Below, piece by piece: positions 9,135-17,980 of a stretch of DNA of 64,000 nt. Under the pieces are notes generated by a model. The model searched no databases, had not been told where the DNA came from, and saw only the letters and a list, made by a program, of their open reading frames with translations. Source of the stretch: Nesterenkonia muleiensis (GTDB lineage Bacteria; Actinomycetota; Actinomycetes; Actinomycetales; Micrococcaceae); contig NZ_QWLD01000046.1 in NCBI RefSeq assembly GCF_003600155.1, positions 45,493-109,492 on the forward strand. The letters are read 5' to 3'. Position 1 is the stretch's first letter; the number at the start of each line of letters is the position of its first letter. The position numbers were made by a program, and so were the translations under genes.

Positions 9135-10103
9135 ATGTCTTCAGCTGCGCTGCGCGCGCCGGCCCGGCGCACTGGCTTATGGATCGTCGCCACTCTGATC
9201 TGCGGGGTGCTCTTCCTGGCGGTGTACGAGTACTTTGTGCGCACCGAGTCTGGGCAGTTCCTGGACAATGTGATGCGGCTGACCGCTGACCACTTTGAGC
9301 ATCCGCTGCCGCATCTGAACCCGCAGAACCGGTGGATCGCGGTGATCATCGTGGCGCCTCCCGCGGCCATCTTCGCCACTATCGTCCTGGCCGGCCAGAA
9401 GTACCTGGCCGGGCTGATCGCCGCAGGCACGGTGGTGGCGGCAAACATCTCCACCCAGGTGCTCAAGTACGGAATCCTCGACCGGCCGGATCTGGTGGGC
9501 AACCCGACCTACTGGACGAACAACTCTCTGCCCAGCGGCCACACCACTATCGCTGCGTCGGTGGCGGTGGCGGTGTTCCTGGTGGCCAGCCCCAAGGCTC
9601 GCCCGGCGCTTGGCGTGCTCGCCGCGCTCTGGGGCGGCGGCTGGGGCACCTATCTGTTCATTGAGGCGTGGCACCGGCCCAGCGATATGGTCGCGGCCTA
9701 TCTGGTGGTGGCCGCATGGGGTCTTGTGGGCGGTTGGCTGATCTTCCGAGCGTCTCCGAAGGAGAACACGGTGATCACCGACGCCGAGCCGGATGTGGCG
9801 CCTGCTGCCGGTCTGTGCTGGTTCTTGGGCATAGTGCTGACCCTCGGCGGTGTGCTGTGCCTGTTCTTCGCAGGCGGCTGGTCGGGCCTGGCGCAGTCTA
9901 TGGAGAGCCCCAGCCTGTGGCCGTGGGTCGCCGGCGCGCTGCTGACCTTCGGCCCCGTGTTTCTGACCGCGGCTGCTGGCATCAACTTTTTTGGTGTTGA
10001 GACTGGTCGCAGGGCGCGCGGTGGCGAGGTTCCTACCCACAAGGGTCACCGGATCGTCTATCCGATCCCTCCGGAACTGCGCACCCTCTACGAACGGGTA
10101 TAG
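9135..10103 (+). CDS. PAP2-superfamily membrane phosphatase
   Basis: Integral membrane lipid-phosphate phosphatase. The three phosphatase motifs are recognisable: K-x6-RP as KYGILDRPD, PSGH as LPSGHTT, and a shortened third motif WHRPSDMVAA carrying the catalytic His and Asp. About six hydrophobic segments are seen, with two more TM helices after the catalytic domain. ATG 9135 (MSSAALRAP) is chosen because the protein then starts just before the first membrane helix; ATG 9096 and 9111 are alternatives. It may dephosphorylate undecaprenyl or phosphatidate substrates. The mutY start follows 15 bp later. Confidence 0.85.
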   Translation: MSSAALRAPARRTGLWIVATLICGVLFLAVYEYFVRTESGQFLDNVMRLTADHFEHPLPHLNPQNRWIAVIIVAPPAAIFATIVLAGQKYLAGLIAAGTVVAANISTQVLKYGILDRPDLVGNPTYWTNNSLPSGHTTIAASVAVAVFLVASPKARPALGVLAALWGGGWGTYLFIEAWHRPSDMVAAYLVVAAWGLVGGWLIFRASPKENTVITDAEPDVAPAAGLCWFLGIVLTLGGVLCLFFAGGWSGLAQSMESPSLWPWVAGALLTFGPVFLTAAAGINFFGVETGRRARGGEVPTHKGHRIVYPIPPELRTLYERV

Positions 10104-10118
10104 GGCAATAGAGGTCCC

Positions 10119-11066
10119 ATGTCAGCACCTGCGACCGATGCCGTCGTCTCACCCGGCCCCGTACATACCGCCGCCATCTCCTGGTATCAGCATGCCGCTC
10201 GCGATCTGCCCTGGCGCCGTCGGGAGTGCTCCGCCTGGGGCGTCCTGGTCTCGGAAGTGATGCTGCAGCAGACTCCCGTGGCTCGTGTCCTGCCGCGGTG
10301 GCAGGAGTGGATGCGCCGCTGGCCGACTCCAGAGGCTGCCGCCGCGGCACCGGCCGCTGAGATCCTCACCGTGTGGGACCGGCTGGGCTATCCGAGGCGG
10401 GCGCTGCGCCTGCAGCAGGCGGCCCAGGCAATCGACGACCAGCATGGCGGCCACGTCCCCTCTGCGGCGGACCAGCTGCGGGCGCTGCCGGGAATCGGCG
10501 AATACACCGCGGCAGCGGTGGCCTGCTTCGCCTTCGGGGCACCGGAGGTGGTGGTCGACACCAACATTCGGCGGGTCCACGCCAGAGTGTTTTCCGGCCA
10601 TGCCCTTCCCGGCAAGACCTACACCGCCGAGCAGCGGAAGCTCGCCCGCGATGTCTTTCCGGACCCTGAGCGCGACGGCGGGCAGTTCGCCTGTGTCTGG
10701 AACATCGCAACCATGGAGCTGGGTGCGCTGGTGTGCACCGCACGCTCCCCGAAGTGTGATGAGTGCCCTCTTGCGCAACTGTGTGCCTGGCGCCTGGCCG
10801 GATCACCGCCGCCGACCGATGAGCAGCAAACCCGGGGGCAGACCTGGGAAGGCACCGACCGGCAGGTCCGCGGGGCACTGATGGCCGCTCTTCGCGCCGG
10901 CGGGCCGGTCCGGCGGCAGCCACTGATCGAGGATCTCCCGCTGCCGGCTGCGGACATGGATCAGCGGCACCGCTGCCTGGAATCTCTGCTGGGCGACGGT
11001 CTGGCCGAGCAGCGCGGTGGCGTCGTGGCCCTTCCCGGTGTGCTCCCTGACCCAACCCATGTGTGA
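10119..11066 (+). CDS. mutY: A/G-specific adenine glycosylase
   Basis: Base-excision repair enzyme removing adenine opposite 8-oxoguanine. The catalytic Glu is E46 in SEVMLQQTP. The helix-hairpin-helix LPGIGEYTAAAV is at 123-134, with the catalytic Asp D147 in VVDTNIRRV. The 4Fe-4S ligands C206-x6-C213-x2-C216-x5-C222 are intact. The C-terminal NUDIX-like domain is short (315 aa total), as in many actinobacteria. The start is supported by AGAGG about 5 nt upstream. It sits 15 bp after the PAP2 phosphatase, probably cotranscribed. Confidence 0.93.
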   Translation: MSAPATDAVVSPGPVHTAAISWYQHAARDLPWRRRECSAWGVLVSEVMLQQTPVARVLPRWQEWMRRWPTPEAAAAAPAAEILTVWDRLGYPRRALRLQQAAQAIDDQHGGHVPSAADQLRALPGIGEYTAAAVACFAFGAPEVVVDTNIRRVHARVFSGHALPGKTYTAEQRKLARDVFPDPERDGGQFACVWNIATMELGALVCTARSPKCDECPLAQLCAWRLAGSPPPTDEQQTRGQTWEGTDRQVRGALMAALRAGGPVRRQPLIEDLPLPAADMDQRHRCLESLLGDGLAEQRGGVVALPGVLPDPTHV

Positions 11067-11113
11067 AAACTGGAGGACCACCCCACTGGAGAGTTCCCAT
11101 TCCCACAGTTTTC
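11065..11113. terminator. Dyad after mutY
   Basis: GAAAACTG (11065-11072) and CAGTTTTC (11106-11113) are perfect complements separated by 33 nt, beginning inside the mutY stop codon. This could be a weak terminator or a structured leader for the GTG-started gene at 11154. No T-tract is present. Confidence 0.4.
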
Positions 11114-11153
11114 GCGCACCGCTTCTGAGACGAGACCGCTCTAGACTTCTCCT

Positions 11154-12302
11154 GTGAGCACACGTCCTGGCCATCTGAAGCACCTGCTGCGTTCGGCACG
11201 CCGGGTGGTCGCCAACCGCAGTCGCGCAGGTGCTGTGCGTGCCCGCCGTTCGATGCTGCCGGCGCTGCAGATGACCGCCGCAGGCGTGGGGGCTTATCTG
11301 GTCTCCGAACAGGTGCTGGGCCATGAGACACCACTGTTCGCCGCCGTTGCCGCGCTGATCGCCATGGGCTTCACCAAGGAGCCCCGCCTGCGCAAAGTGC
11401 TGGAGGTTGCCGTGGGATGCACCCTGGGGGTGCTGCTGGCGGACATGTTGACTCTGGGGCTCGGGGCGGGGATTCTGACCGCTGTGTTCGCGGTCTTTCT
11501 GGCGGTGATGCTGGCGCGCTTCCTGGATCCAGGGCCGATGCTCGCCATGCAGATGGGGCTGCAGGCTCTGCTGGTGGTGATGGTCCCGGTCCCGGCCGAT
11601 GCCGCACTCGGACCTTTCACCCGCTCGGTGGACGCCGTGGTCGGCGGCACCACTGCTCTGCTGATCACTCTGATCACGCCCAAGGATCCGCGCGGAGAAC
11701 CGGTCCGGGAGCTCAAGGGCGTTGCCGATCAGCTCACCGCCTCACTCCGGGACACCGCTGCGGCCCTTCGCACCTCGGATTCCCGGCAGGCCTGGCATGC
11801 GCTGATCCGCGCGCGGGGCCTGCAGGCGCAGGTGGACGACACCACCAAGGCTCTTTCGGCCGCCAAAGAGCTGACCGGGTACTCTCCGGCGCACCGGCGG
11901 CACCGGCACTATGTTCGCCGTCTGGACCGGACAGCGGACAAACTGGATCTTGCCGTGCGAAGCCTACGAGTGGTGGCCCGGCGCACAGTGAGCACCATCG
12001 ACCATGCCGCGCTCAGCGATGCCGGCACCATCAACCTGGCCACCGCCCTGGATGACCTGGCCGATGCCACAGTCCAGCTCTCCCGGGCGTTCAGCGAGTC
12101 CGGGCCGGGCTTCGACCGCTGGATGGACACCGCCCGGGACTCCCTGGCGGCTGTGGCCACCCAGATGCATCCTCAGCGGCTGGACATTCACGATCTGGAG
12201 GGCGAGGCACTGGTGCTGCTGGTCCGGACCATGTTGGTTGACCTCCTGGAGGCTGCCGAATGCGAGCACGACGACGCCGTGGCGTACCTCCCCGGCCTCT
12301 AG
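11154..12302 (+). CDS. FUSC-like aromatic acid exporter family membrane protein
   Basis: The N-terminal half (about residues 35-175) has six hydrophobic helices with the layout of FUSC/ArAE permeases, and the C-terminal half is a soluble helical domain (residues 180-382). Homologues are annotated as aromatic-acid or drug exporters, but function is rarely proven. GTG 11154 is the start, giving a basic N-terminus before the first helix. It stands alone after mutY. A role in exporting aromatic acids would fit the catabolic genes elsewhere in the window, but that is only an inference. Confidence 0.75.
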   Translation: MSTRPGHLKHLLRSARRVVANRSRAGAVRARRSMLPALQMTAAGVGAYLVSEQVLGHETPLFAAVAALIAMGFTKEPRLRKVLEVAVGCTLGVLLADMLTLGLGAGILTAVFAVFLAVMLARFLDPGPMLAMQMGLQALLVVMVPVPADAALGPFTRSVDAVVGGTTALLITLITPKDPRGEPVRELKGVADQLTASLRDTAAALRTSDSRQAWHALIRARGLQAQVDDTTKALSAAKELTGYSPAHRRHRHYVRRLDRTADKLDLAVRSLRVVARRTVSTIDHAALSDAGTINLATALDDLADATVQLSRAFSESGPGFDRWMDTARDSLAAVATQMHPQRLDIHDLEGEALVLLVRTMLVDLLEAAECEHDDAVAYLPGL

Positions 12303-12515
12303 CGCGCGCTCATTATCCAAGGTCTGGATGGGCCTGCCTCACCATTTCGATTCTCTGAGCTCCTGGCAGCGTAAGGCGAGACACAGGGTACGATTTCTCA
12401 CATCGGGGACCCACCGCCCAAGGGCGAGTCCACGAATCAAGGGGAGAGTTCGCATACCTCGACAAGATGTTGAACGCGGAACATATGCACTGCAGAAGAG
12501 TTACGAAGAAATCGG

Positions 12516-14039
12516 ATGAATGAAGTGAGAAGATCCCGAGACATCACTGTTTTTGTTTCCTCAGCCAAGAACACGCTGCTCTTGATTCGTCGCAACAAAG
12601 AGAACCGCCAGGGAAGAGTTACCCGGATAAATGACGCTGACGGCACCTCAGGTATAGCGAACGCGGAACCGGCGTCACATGGCAGTTCCAACCAGTATCC
12701 GAACACAGTCGCTGATTCGGCACCGACGGAGGAGAAGCCCTCACCTAGCGGTCCTCGGGAAGCAGAGCACACTCCGAAGGATGAACAGACTATAGCCGAT
12801 GAAAGAGATCGCCTGGCAGAAATCATCGCTCAGCGAATCTTCACGTACCTGCTTGTTGGCGTTTTCACCTTTGTGCTCTACGCGGTGTTGGCACAAATGA
12901 CCGCAAGTCTTGACCTCACCCCGAGAATAATTGCGCCTCAATATCGCGCAGATCTGGTTTTGGGAGCCATGGCCATCGTCACCACAGCAGCAGTGGCGCT
13001 CCAGGTGATGGTGCGAGTACCGGGAATCACGCGACCCAGAGATCATGAGTTTTTAGCCAGACGGCGAATATACGCGCTGGTCGGCGATATCGTTGGCATC
13101 GTCGCGGGCCTACTCACCGTTCAAGGTTTGAGACTCGCAATGAACACAGCGCCGGATGAAGGTGATTACACAAGCCTATTCGGTGTACTCGCCCTCGGTG
13201 GGCTGACTATATTCTTTGCCGCCGATGTGAGCGCGGCGGGAGATATGAAAAACATCCGCCATATCGTGACAAAGGTCAGTCGAAACCGTGAGATAGCGCG
13301 CTTAAGAGCTCTTCAGGAATCACTCGGCGAAGGGGTCGGCAAGACCATCGGTAAACGCTGGTGGGCGCTGCATATTGCGCTCGTTCTCCTTGTGCTTGGT
13401 CTCTGTGCAGGAATCGCGTGGCTGCTTACTTCCCAATCTTCCACAACACAGGCTCAGCTGTCTGCGTGGCTGATGAGTAGCTCCCTGCTCATCCTGATAC
13501 CTGTCACCTACGGCTTCGTCTGTGTGCGATCCAGGAAACCGTGGGAGGCGACTCTCAGCTCTTTCGCCGCCATTGGCCTGACATTCGTTTTCCTGTCCTT
13601 TTCAACAGAGATTCCTGTAACGCTTGACGTTCCCGACAGACAGCTTGCTAGCCTGATAGGCACCCTCGGCGTGTATCTTTCTGTATGGATAATCGGCTTC
13701 GCTCAAGCCATCATCCCACGTAGCGCAGTAAGTCGCCTTCAATACAGCGCGCTGGAAAAACGAGTGAGAAACCTGGAAAACGGAAATGCGAAACAGAACG
13801 ATAAAGAATCTTCCAGCGAAATAAGAACTCGACTATCGTGCGGCTGCTTGCTATCTATAGTGCCCGTAGTGGGCTTGATTTACTCATACGCTGCCATGCA
13901 ATGGTACAAGGCGCTCCCGCCATCGGAGCAGACAGAGGATGATCAGCGTCGATTCACACGCCTCGTCCGGTGGAACATCATTATCAGAGTCGTCGTGGTC
14001 ATCATACTTATCACGACGTTCATCATGTTGAGCGTCTGA
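12516..14039 (+). CDS. Multi-pass membrane protein of unknown function
   Basis: Not recognised. The first 100 residues are hydrophilic, rich in Ser, Pro, Glu and Lys. About ten hydrophobic segments follow, starting near residue 107 and ending at the C-terminus (residues 487-505). A conserved-looking CGCLLSIVPVVGLIYSY lies near residue 444. Codon use is visibly less GC-rich than neighbours (many AAA, AAT, ATA and GAA), and the preceding 200 bp are also AT-richer, both consistent with acquisition by transfer. The start at ATG 12516 has AGAAG upstream, and ATG 12520 is out of frame. The gene converges on radA. Confidence 0.7.
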   Translation: MNEVRRSRDITVFVSSAKNTLLLIRRNKENRQGRVTRINDADGTSGIANAEPASHGSSNQYPNTVADSAPTEEKPSPSGPREAEHTPKDEQTIADERDRLAEIIAQRIFTYLLVGVFTFVLYAVLAQMTASLDLTPRIIAPQYRADLVLGAMAIVTTAAVALQVMVRVPGITRPRDHEFLARRRIYALVGDIVGIVAGLLTVQGLRLAMNTAPDEGDYTSLFGVLALGGLTIFFAADVSAAGDMKNIRHIVTKVSRNREIARLRALQESLGEGVGKTIGKRWWALHIALVLLVLGLCAGIAWLLTSQSSTTQAQLSAWLMSSSLLILIPVTYGFVCVRSRKPWEATLSSFAAIGLTFVFLSFSTEIPVTLDVPDRQLASLIGTLGVYLSVWIIGFAQAIIPRSAVSRLQYSALEKRVRNLENGNAKQNDKESSSEIRTRLSCGCLLSIVPVVGLIYSYAAMQWYKALPPSEQTEDDQRRFTRLVRWNIIIRVVVVIILITTFIMLSV

Positions 14040-14108
14040 CGTCTTTAGATTGTCTACTGTGCACAAAAGGTCCAGTACCCCCATCTTCGTGCGAGCAGAG
14101 TTCACCCT

Positions 14109-15482
14109 TTAGAACAGCACGAGATCCAGCGCTTCGGGAAGTGATCCGACTTCCCGCACCGCCAGTCCGTCGGGAATCCCGTAGCTGTCATCACTGCGGT
14201 TCTTGGGCAGAATGGCGTGGGTGAATCCCAACCGCTTGGCCTCCTGGAGACGCCGGGCCAGCCCCTGCACCGGTCTGACCTCTCCGGCCAGACCGACCTC
14301 TCCGAAGGCCAGGAACCTGTTGGGCAGCGGCTTCTCCAGCGCGGCGGAGGCCACCGCCATCGCCACGGCAAGATCCGCGGCGGGCTCGGTGATCTTGACC
14401 CCGCCCACGGTGGCCACATAGGCCTCGGACTTCATCAGGACCGCCAGCTTGGCGCGGCGCTGCAGCACCGCCAGGAGCATCGAGACCCGTGGCGAGTCCA
14501 GCCCGGAGACCGCGCGCCGGGGCTGGGCGGCTTGAGACTCAGCCACCAGGGCCTGCACCTCGGCGGTCAGCGGTCTGCGGCCCTCCAGGGTGATGGTGAT
14601 GCAGGTGCCCGGCACCCGCTCGGTCATCGCGGAAACGAACAGTCCGCTCGGATCGGCCAGTGAGACCAGTCCGTCCTCGGTGAGGTCGAAGCAGCCGACG
14701 TCGTCGGTGGGTCCGTAGCGGTTCTTGACCGCCCGCAGCAGCCGCAGCCGGGAGTGCCGGTCGCCCTCGAACTGGCAGACCACGTCCACTAAGTGCTCCA
14801 GCATGCGCGGTCCGGCGATGCTGCCGTCCTTGGTGACATGGCCGACCAGGATCGTGGTCATATTGCGGCGTTTGGCGGCTTCGATCATTGAGGCGGTCAC
14901 CTCACGGATCTGAGTGACACCGCCTGCGGCACCGTCGGCCTCTGCTGAGGACAGGGTCTGCACCGAATCCATGATGGTCAGCTGCGGGTCAACCTCCTCG
15001 ATCTGCCCCAGCGCCTGACCCAGATCGGACTCGGCGGCCAAGTAGAGTCCATCGGCCAGTGCGGTGATCCGCTCTGCCCGCTTCTTCACCTGGGCGGCCG
15101 ATTCCTCTCCAGTGAGGTAGAGGACCTTCTGCTGGGAGTGTTTTCTGGCGACTTCCGCCGCGGCCTGCAGCAGCAGCGTGGACTTGCCCACTCCGGGCTC
15201 ACCGGCCATCAGGATGACGGCTCCGGGGACCAGCCCACCACCGAGTACCCGGTCCAGCTCTCCGATGCCAGTGGGCCGGAACTCCGCCACGGAGGAGTCC
15301 ACCTCCGCGATGGCCTGCGCCGGAGCGGTAAGGTTCCGCGCGGGCGCGGTGCTCGCCGTCACCACACCCTTCTCAGCAACTGTTCCCCAGGATTGGCACT
15401 CCGGGCAACGGCCGACCCACTTGACGGTCTGCCAGCCACATTCAGTGCATTCGAATCCCGTGGTCGACTTCTTCTTGGCCAT
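14109..15482 (-). CDS. radA: DNA repair protein RadA
   Basis: RecA-like ATPase that promotes branch migration and processing of recombination intermediates. The N-terminal zinc finger has C12, C15, C26 and C29. The Walker A GEPGVGKS is at about 94-101, followed by the RadA-specific KNRYG motif near 254 and a Lon-protease-like C-terminal domain. ATG 15482 (MAKKKSTTG) is chosen; ATG 15488 adds two residues. The length of 457 aa is standard. It is divergent from the AraC-type gene. Confidence 0.95.
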   Translation of the reverse strand: MAKKKSTTGFECTECGWQTVKWVGRCPECQSWGTVAEKGVVTASTAPARNLTAPAQAIAEVDSSVAEFRPTGIGELDRVLGGGLVPGAVILMAGEPGVGKSTLLLQAAAEVARKHSQQKVLYLTGEESAAQVKKRAERITALADGLYLAAESDLGQALGQIEEVDPQLTIMDSVQTLSSAEADGAAGGVTQIREVTASMIEAAKRRNMTTILVGHVTKDGSIAGPRMLEHLVDVVCQFEGDRHSRLRLLRAVKNRYGPTDDVGCFDLTEDGLVSLADPSGLFVSAMTERVPGTCITITLEGRRPLTAEVQALVAESQAAQPRRAVSGLDSPRVSMLLAVLQRRAKLAVLMKSEAYVATVGGVKITEPAADLAVAMAVASAALEKPLPNRFLAFGEVGLAGEVRPVQGLARRLQEAKRLGFTHAILPKNRSDDSYGIPDGLAVREVGSLPEALDLVLF

Positions 15483-15618
15483 GACCATCAGCGTATCCGC
15501 AACCCCAGATGTCTCTGGGTGCGGTCACGTCCTGATCCGACATGATGGGGCACAGATAGTCGAACATGAGGCCCGTGAGCGCTTCTAATGTGGAATCTGT
15601 CAGAAAGGAGGTATCGGA

Positions 15619-16494
15619 ATGGACCAGTGGAACGCCGCAGTCCTGAGCATTGAAGAGAGTCTTGAGGAGCCGATTGATGTGCGGGAACTCGCACGTCTGA
15701 CCCTGACCTCGGAGTATCACTTCCGCAGGATGTTCTCGGCGCTGGCCGGGATGCCGGTCTCGGACTACATCCGGCGGCGCCGTCTCACCGTCGCTGCCGC
15801 TGCGGTGCTGGAGGGGCAGGACGCCATTCAGGACATCGCCGTGCGGTTCGGCTACGCTTCCGCCGATGCCTTCAGCCGCGCTTTCCGCGCCGTCCATGGG
15901 GTTGGGCCCCAGGACGCGCGCAGAGCCGGCACCGCGCTGCGGGCCCAGCCGATGCTGCGGTTCGCACTGAGCATTGAAGGGGCAGACCAGATGGAATACC
16001 GCCTGGAAACCAAGGACGCTTTCACCCTGGTGGGAAGGCGCCGCAGGATGCCGATGATCTACCACGGCCCCAATCAGGAGATGATCGCATTTCAGGAGGA
16101 CGTCGGCGAAGAGACCCTGGAGGCGATCCATGCACTTTCTACCACCGAGCCCACAGGAGTGTTCTCGGTATGCGCTGAGTTCGAAGAAGGCCGCGATGAT
16201 GGAAGCATGTTCGATTTCTGGCTGGCTGCCGCGACCAAGGTAAAGCCCGACCAGCAGATCATCAGCCAGCACGGACTGGAGACATCCCAGGTCCCTGCCC
16301 ACACCTGGTTGGTGCTGGCCTCTGCTGATGCTGAGGTCGAATCGGTTCAGCAGCTGTGGCAGGATGCCTATGGTAAGTGGTTCCCGGCCAATCCCTACAG
16401 CCCGGTGGAGGGACCTGAGCTGGTGACCACGGTGTACGCGCAGGACTGGACGCCGCTGCACTCAGAGCTCTGGCTCGCGGTTCAGAAGGGGTAG
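15619..16494 (+). CDS. AraC-family regulator with GyrI-like effector domain
   Basis: Two helix-turn-helix units fill residues 1-105 (VRELARLTLTSEYHFRRMF and IQDIAVRFGYASADAFSRAF), the AraC/XylS DNA-binding fold. Residues about 120-291 form a GyrI-like (AraC effector-binding) domain, usually a small-molecule sensor. This SoxS/Rob-like architecture is often linked to drug or stress responses. The start at ATG 15619 is strongly supported by AAAGGAGG at 15604-15611. Two perfect palindromes lie just downstream (16541-16579). The target genes are not evident. Confidence 0.88.
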   Translation: MDQWNAAVLSIEESLEEPIDVRELARLTLTSEYHFRRMFSALAGMPVSDYIRRRRLTVAAAAVLEGQDAIQDIAVRFGYASADAFSRAFRAVHGVGPQDARRAGTALRAQPMLRFALSIEGADQMEYRLETKDAFTLVGRRRRMPMIYHGPNQEMIAFQEDVGEETLEAIHALSTTEPTGVFSVCAEFEEGRDDGSMFDFWLAAATKVKPDQQIISQHGLETSQVPAHTWLVLASADAEVESVQQLWQDAYGKWFPANPYSPVEGPELVTTVYAQDWTPLHSELWLAVQKG

Positions 16495-16540
16495 AGCTCA
16501 TGCCGCGTTTAGACCACAATCGAACATGTATGCTAAGTCG

Positions 16541-16579
16541 ACTCATTCCTCGAATGAGTGATTAGGTATCGTTCGATAC
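16541..16579. promoter_or_regulatory. Two adjacent perfect palindromes
   Basis: ACTCATTC-CTC-GAATGAGT (16541-16559) and GTATCG-TT-CGATAC (16566-16579) lie between the AraC-type gene and the 3' end of the alcohol dehydrogenase. The first could be an mRNA hairpin ending the AraC transcript. The second looks more like a protein-binding dyad. Neither is followed by a T-run. Confidence 0.5.
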
Positions 16580-16744
16580 TGTTTGGCAACATTCGAATAC
16601 GTGGAGAGTTCCGCGAGATCGTTTACATGCTTTCAACTGCTGTAATGCGCTGTAGGGGCCAACGCGTAGTGCGATCTCGGCAGCTCTCCGCTTCAAGTGC
16701 GCAGCATGTGCGCGATCGACCTTTTTGGGCGACGTCGTGGTCAC

Positions 16745-17872
16745 TCATGATCTCAAGGGTTGGGACCTCGCCACTGGTGGTTGGATTAGCGGTGATGTAT
16801 GCGCCCACCGGTTCTCCCCGCTCAGGACGATCCGGCCAGGAACTCCGCCAGCGGTGAGACGGTCAAGGGATTCGCGCACGCCATCGAGGTCCAGTCGGCC
16901 TTCAATAAGTGGGATCTCAGGGAGTTTTCCCTGCTGGGCGAGCCGCACAAATTCTTGCAGCTCGGCGAGCGATCCCACGAAGCTTCCTTCGATGGTGACC
17001 ATCTTCAGGGCCAACAGTGCGGTGGGAATGGTGAGGTCTCCGCCGAAGAGGCCCACTTGAACCATACGGCCACCCTTGGCGAGCATGTCGAATCCCGCGG
17101 GGGCGGTGCGGTCGTTGTTGACAAAGTCAATGATGGCGGCGGCAGGGCCTCCGGTAGCCTCAGTGACATCGCGCACGAGGTCGTCGGTGTCGGCCAAAAC
17201 GGTGGTCGTTGCGCCCAGGCCGCGCGCGAGTGTGAGGTTCTCGTCGGACATGTCGACTGCACAGATCGCCGGGTGGCCCAAGGCATGCAATGTGGCAACC
17301 GCGGTCAACCCGACGCCCCCCACGCCGATCACCACCACCGGGGACGCTGCTGGCAGGGGCAGAACCTTGTTGGCAGCACTGTAGGCGGTGAGTCCCGAGC
17401 ACGCCATAGTTGCGGCCCAGCTGGGATCGAGCCCCTCGATGTCTAGGAGGTATCGCGGGTGCGGGACGAGAATGTAGTCGGCGTAGCCGCCGTGGCGTGC
17501 GACACCGAGGTGGCGGCCGCGCGGGCAGGCGTTCTCTCGACCGGCCTGGCAGGGAGCACACTCGCCGCACCCGAGCCAGGGAAAGATCAGTCGCGTCATC
17601 CCGGACTTGAGCCCGTCGACCTCTGGTCCGAGGTCTTCGACGACGCCGACAACCTCATGCCCCATCACGAGGGGATATGGAATCCCACGGTCGGAGAGGT
17701 TGAGCTTCCCGCGGCGGCCAAGGTCGTAGTAGCCGGCTCGTAGATGGGTGTCAGTGTGGCAGACGCCCGAGCGAATGACCTTCAAGAGAACTTCGGTGCC
17801 GTGAGGAGTGGGAGTGGGGATTGTGAGCTCGGAGATCTCGGTGCTTCCCTCGGAGATTGCGTACGCACGCAT
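16745..17872 (-). CDS. Zinc-dependent alcohol dehydrogenase, likely hydroxy-acid step
   Basis: Medium-chain dehydrogenase oxidising an alcohol with NAD(P). Catalytic zinc residues C38, H72-E73 and C158 and the structural zinc set C102, C105, C108, C116 are all present; the nucleotide fold GVGGVG is at 183-188. As the last gene of a cyclic-ketone cluster, its probable job is oxidising the omega-hydroxy acid released by lactone hydrolysis (ChnD role), though the cyclic alcohol itself is possible. The protein carries about 24 extra residues after the normal family end (GRIVL), ending in a proline-rich tail. The start has GAAAGG upstream. Confidence 0.85.
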   Translation of the reverse strand: MRAYAISEGSTEISELTIPTPTPHGTEVLLKVIRSGVCHTDTHLRAGYYDLGRRGKLNLSDRGIPYPLVMGHEVVGVVEDLGPEVDGLKSGMTRLIFPWLGCGECAPCQAGRENACPRGRHLGVARHGGYADYILVPHPRYLLDIEGLDPSWAATMACSGLTAYSAANKVLPLPAASPVVVIGVGGVGLTAVATLHALGHPAICAVDMSDENLTLARGLGATTTVLADTDDLVRDVTEATGGPAAAIIDFVNNDRTAPAGFDMLAKGGRMVQVGLFGGDLTIPTALLALKMVTIEGSFVGSLAELQEFVRLAQQGKLPEIPLIEGRLDLDGVRESLDRLTAGGVPGRIVLSGENRWAHTSPLIQPPVARSQPLRS

Positions 17873-17980
17873 GTCGGGGCCTTTCGGGGCGACGGGTGAT
17901 GGACGGGTCGTTGGTCGAAGCCGCTCTGCGGCCCAGCGACGCTCATGGCTGTCGCCGGGCCGCGGCGTTGGTTGCGCGGG

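Noticed and set aside
9177..10049. Minus-strand frame of 290 codons opposite the PAP2 gene and the longer menC frame
   Set aside because: The PAP2 motifs (PSGH, K-x6-RP) prove the + strand; menC needs only 349 residues.
12468..12521. Tiny leader peptide frame before the membrane protein at 12516
   Set aside because: Only 17 codons, poorly spaced ribosome site and no further support.
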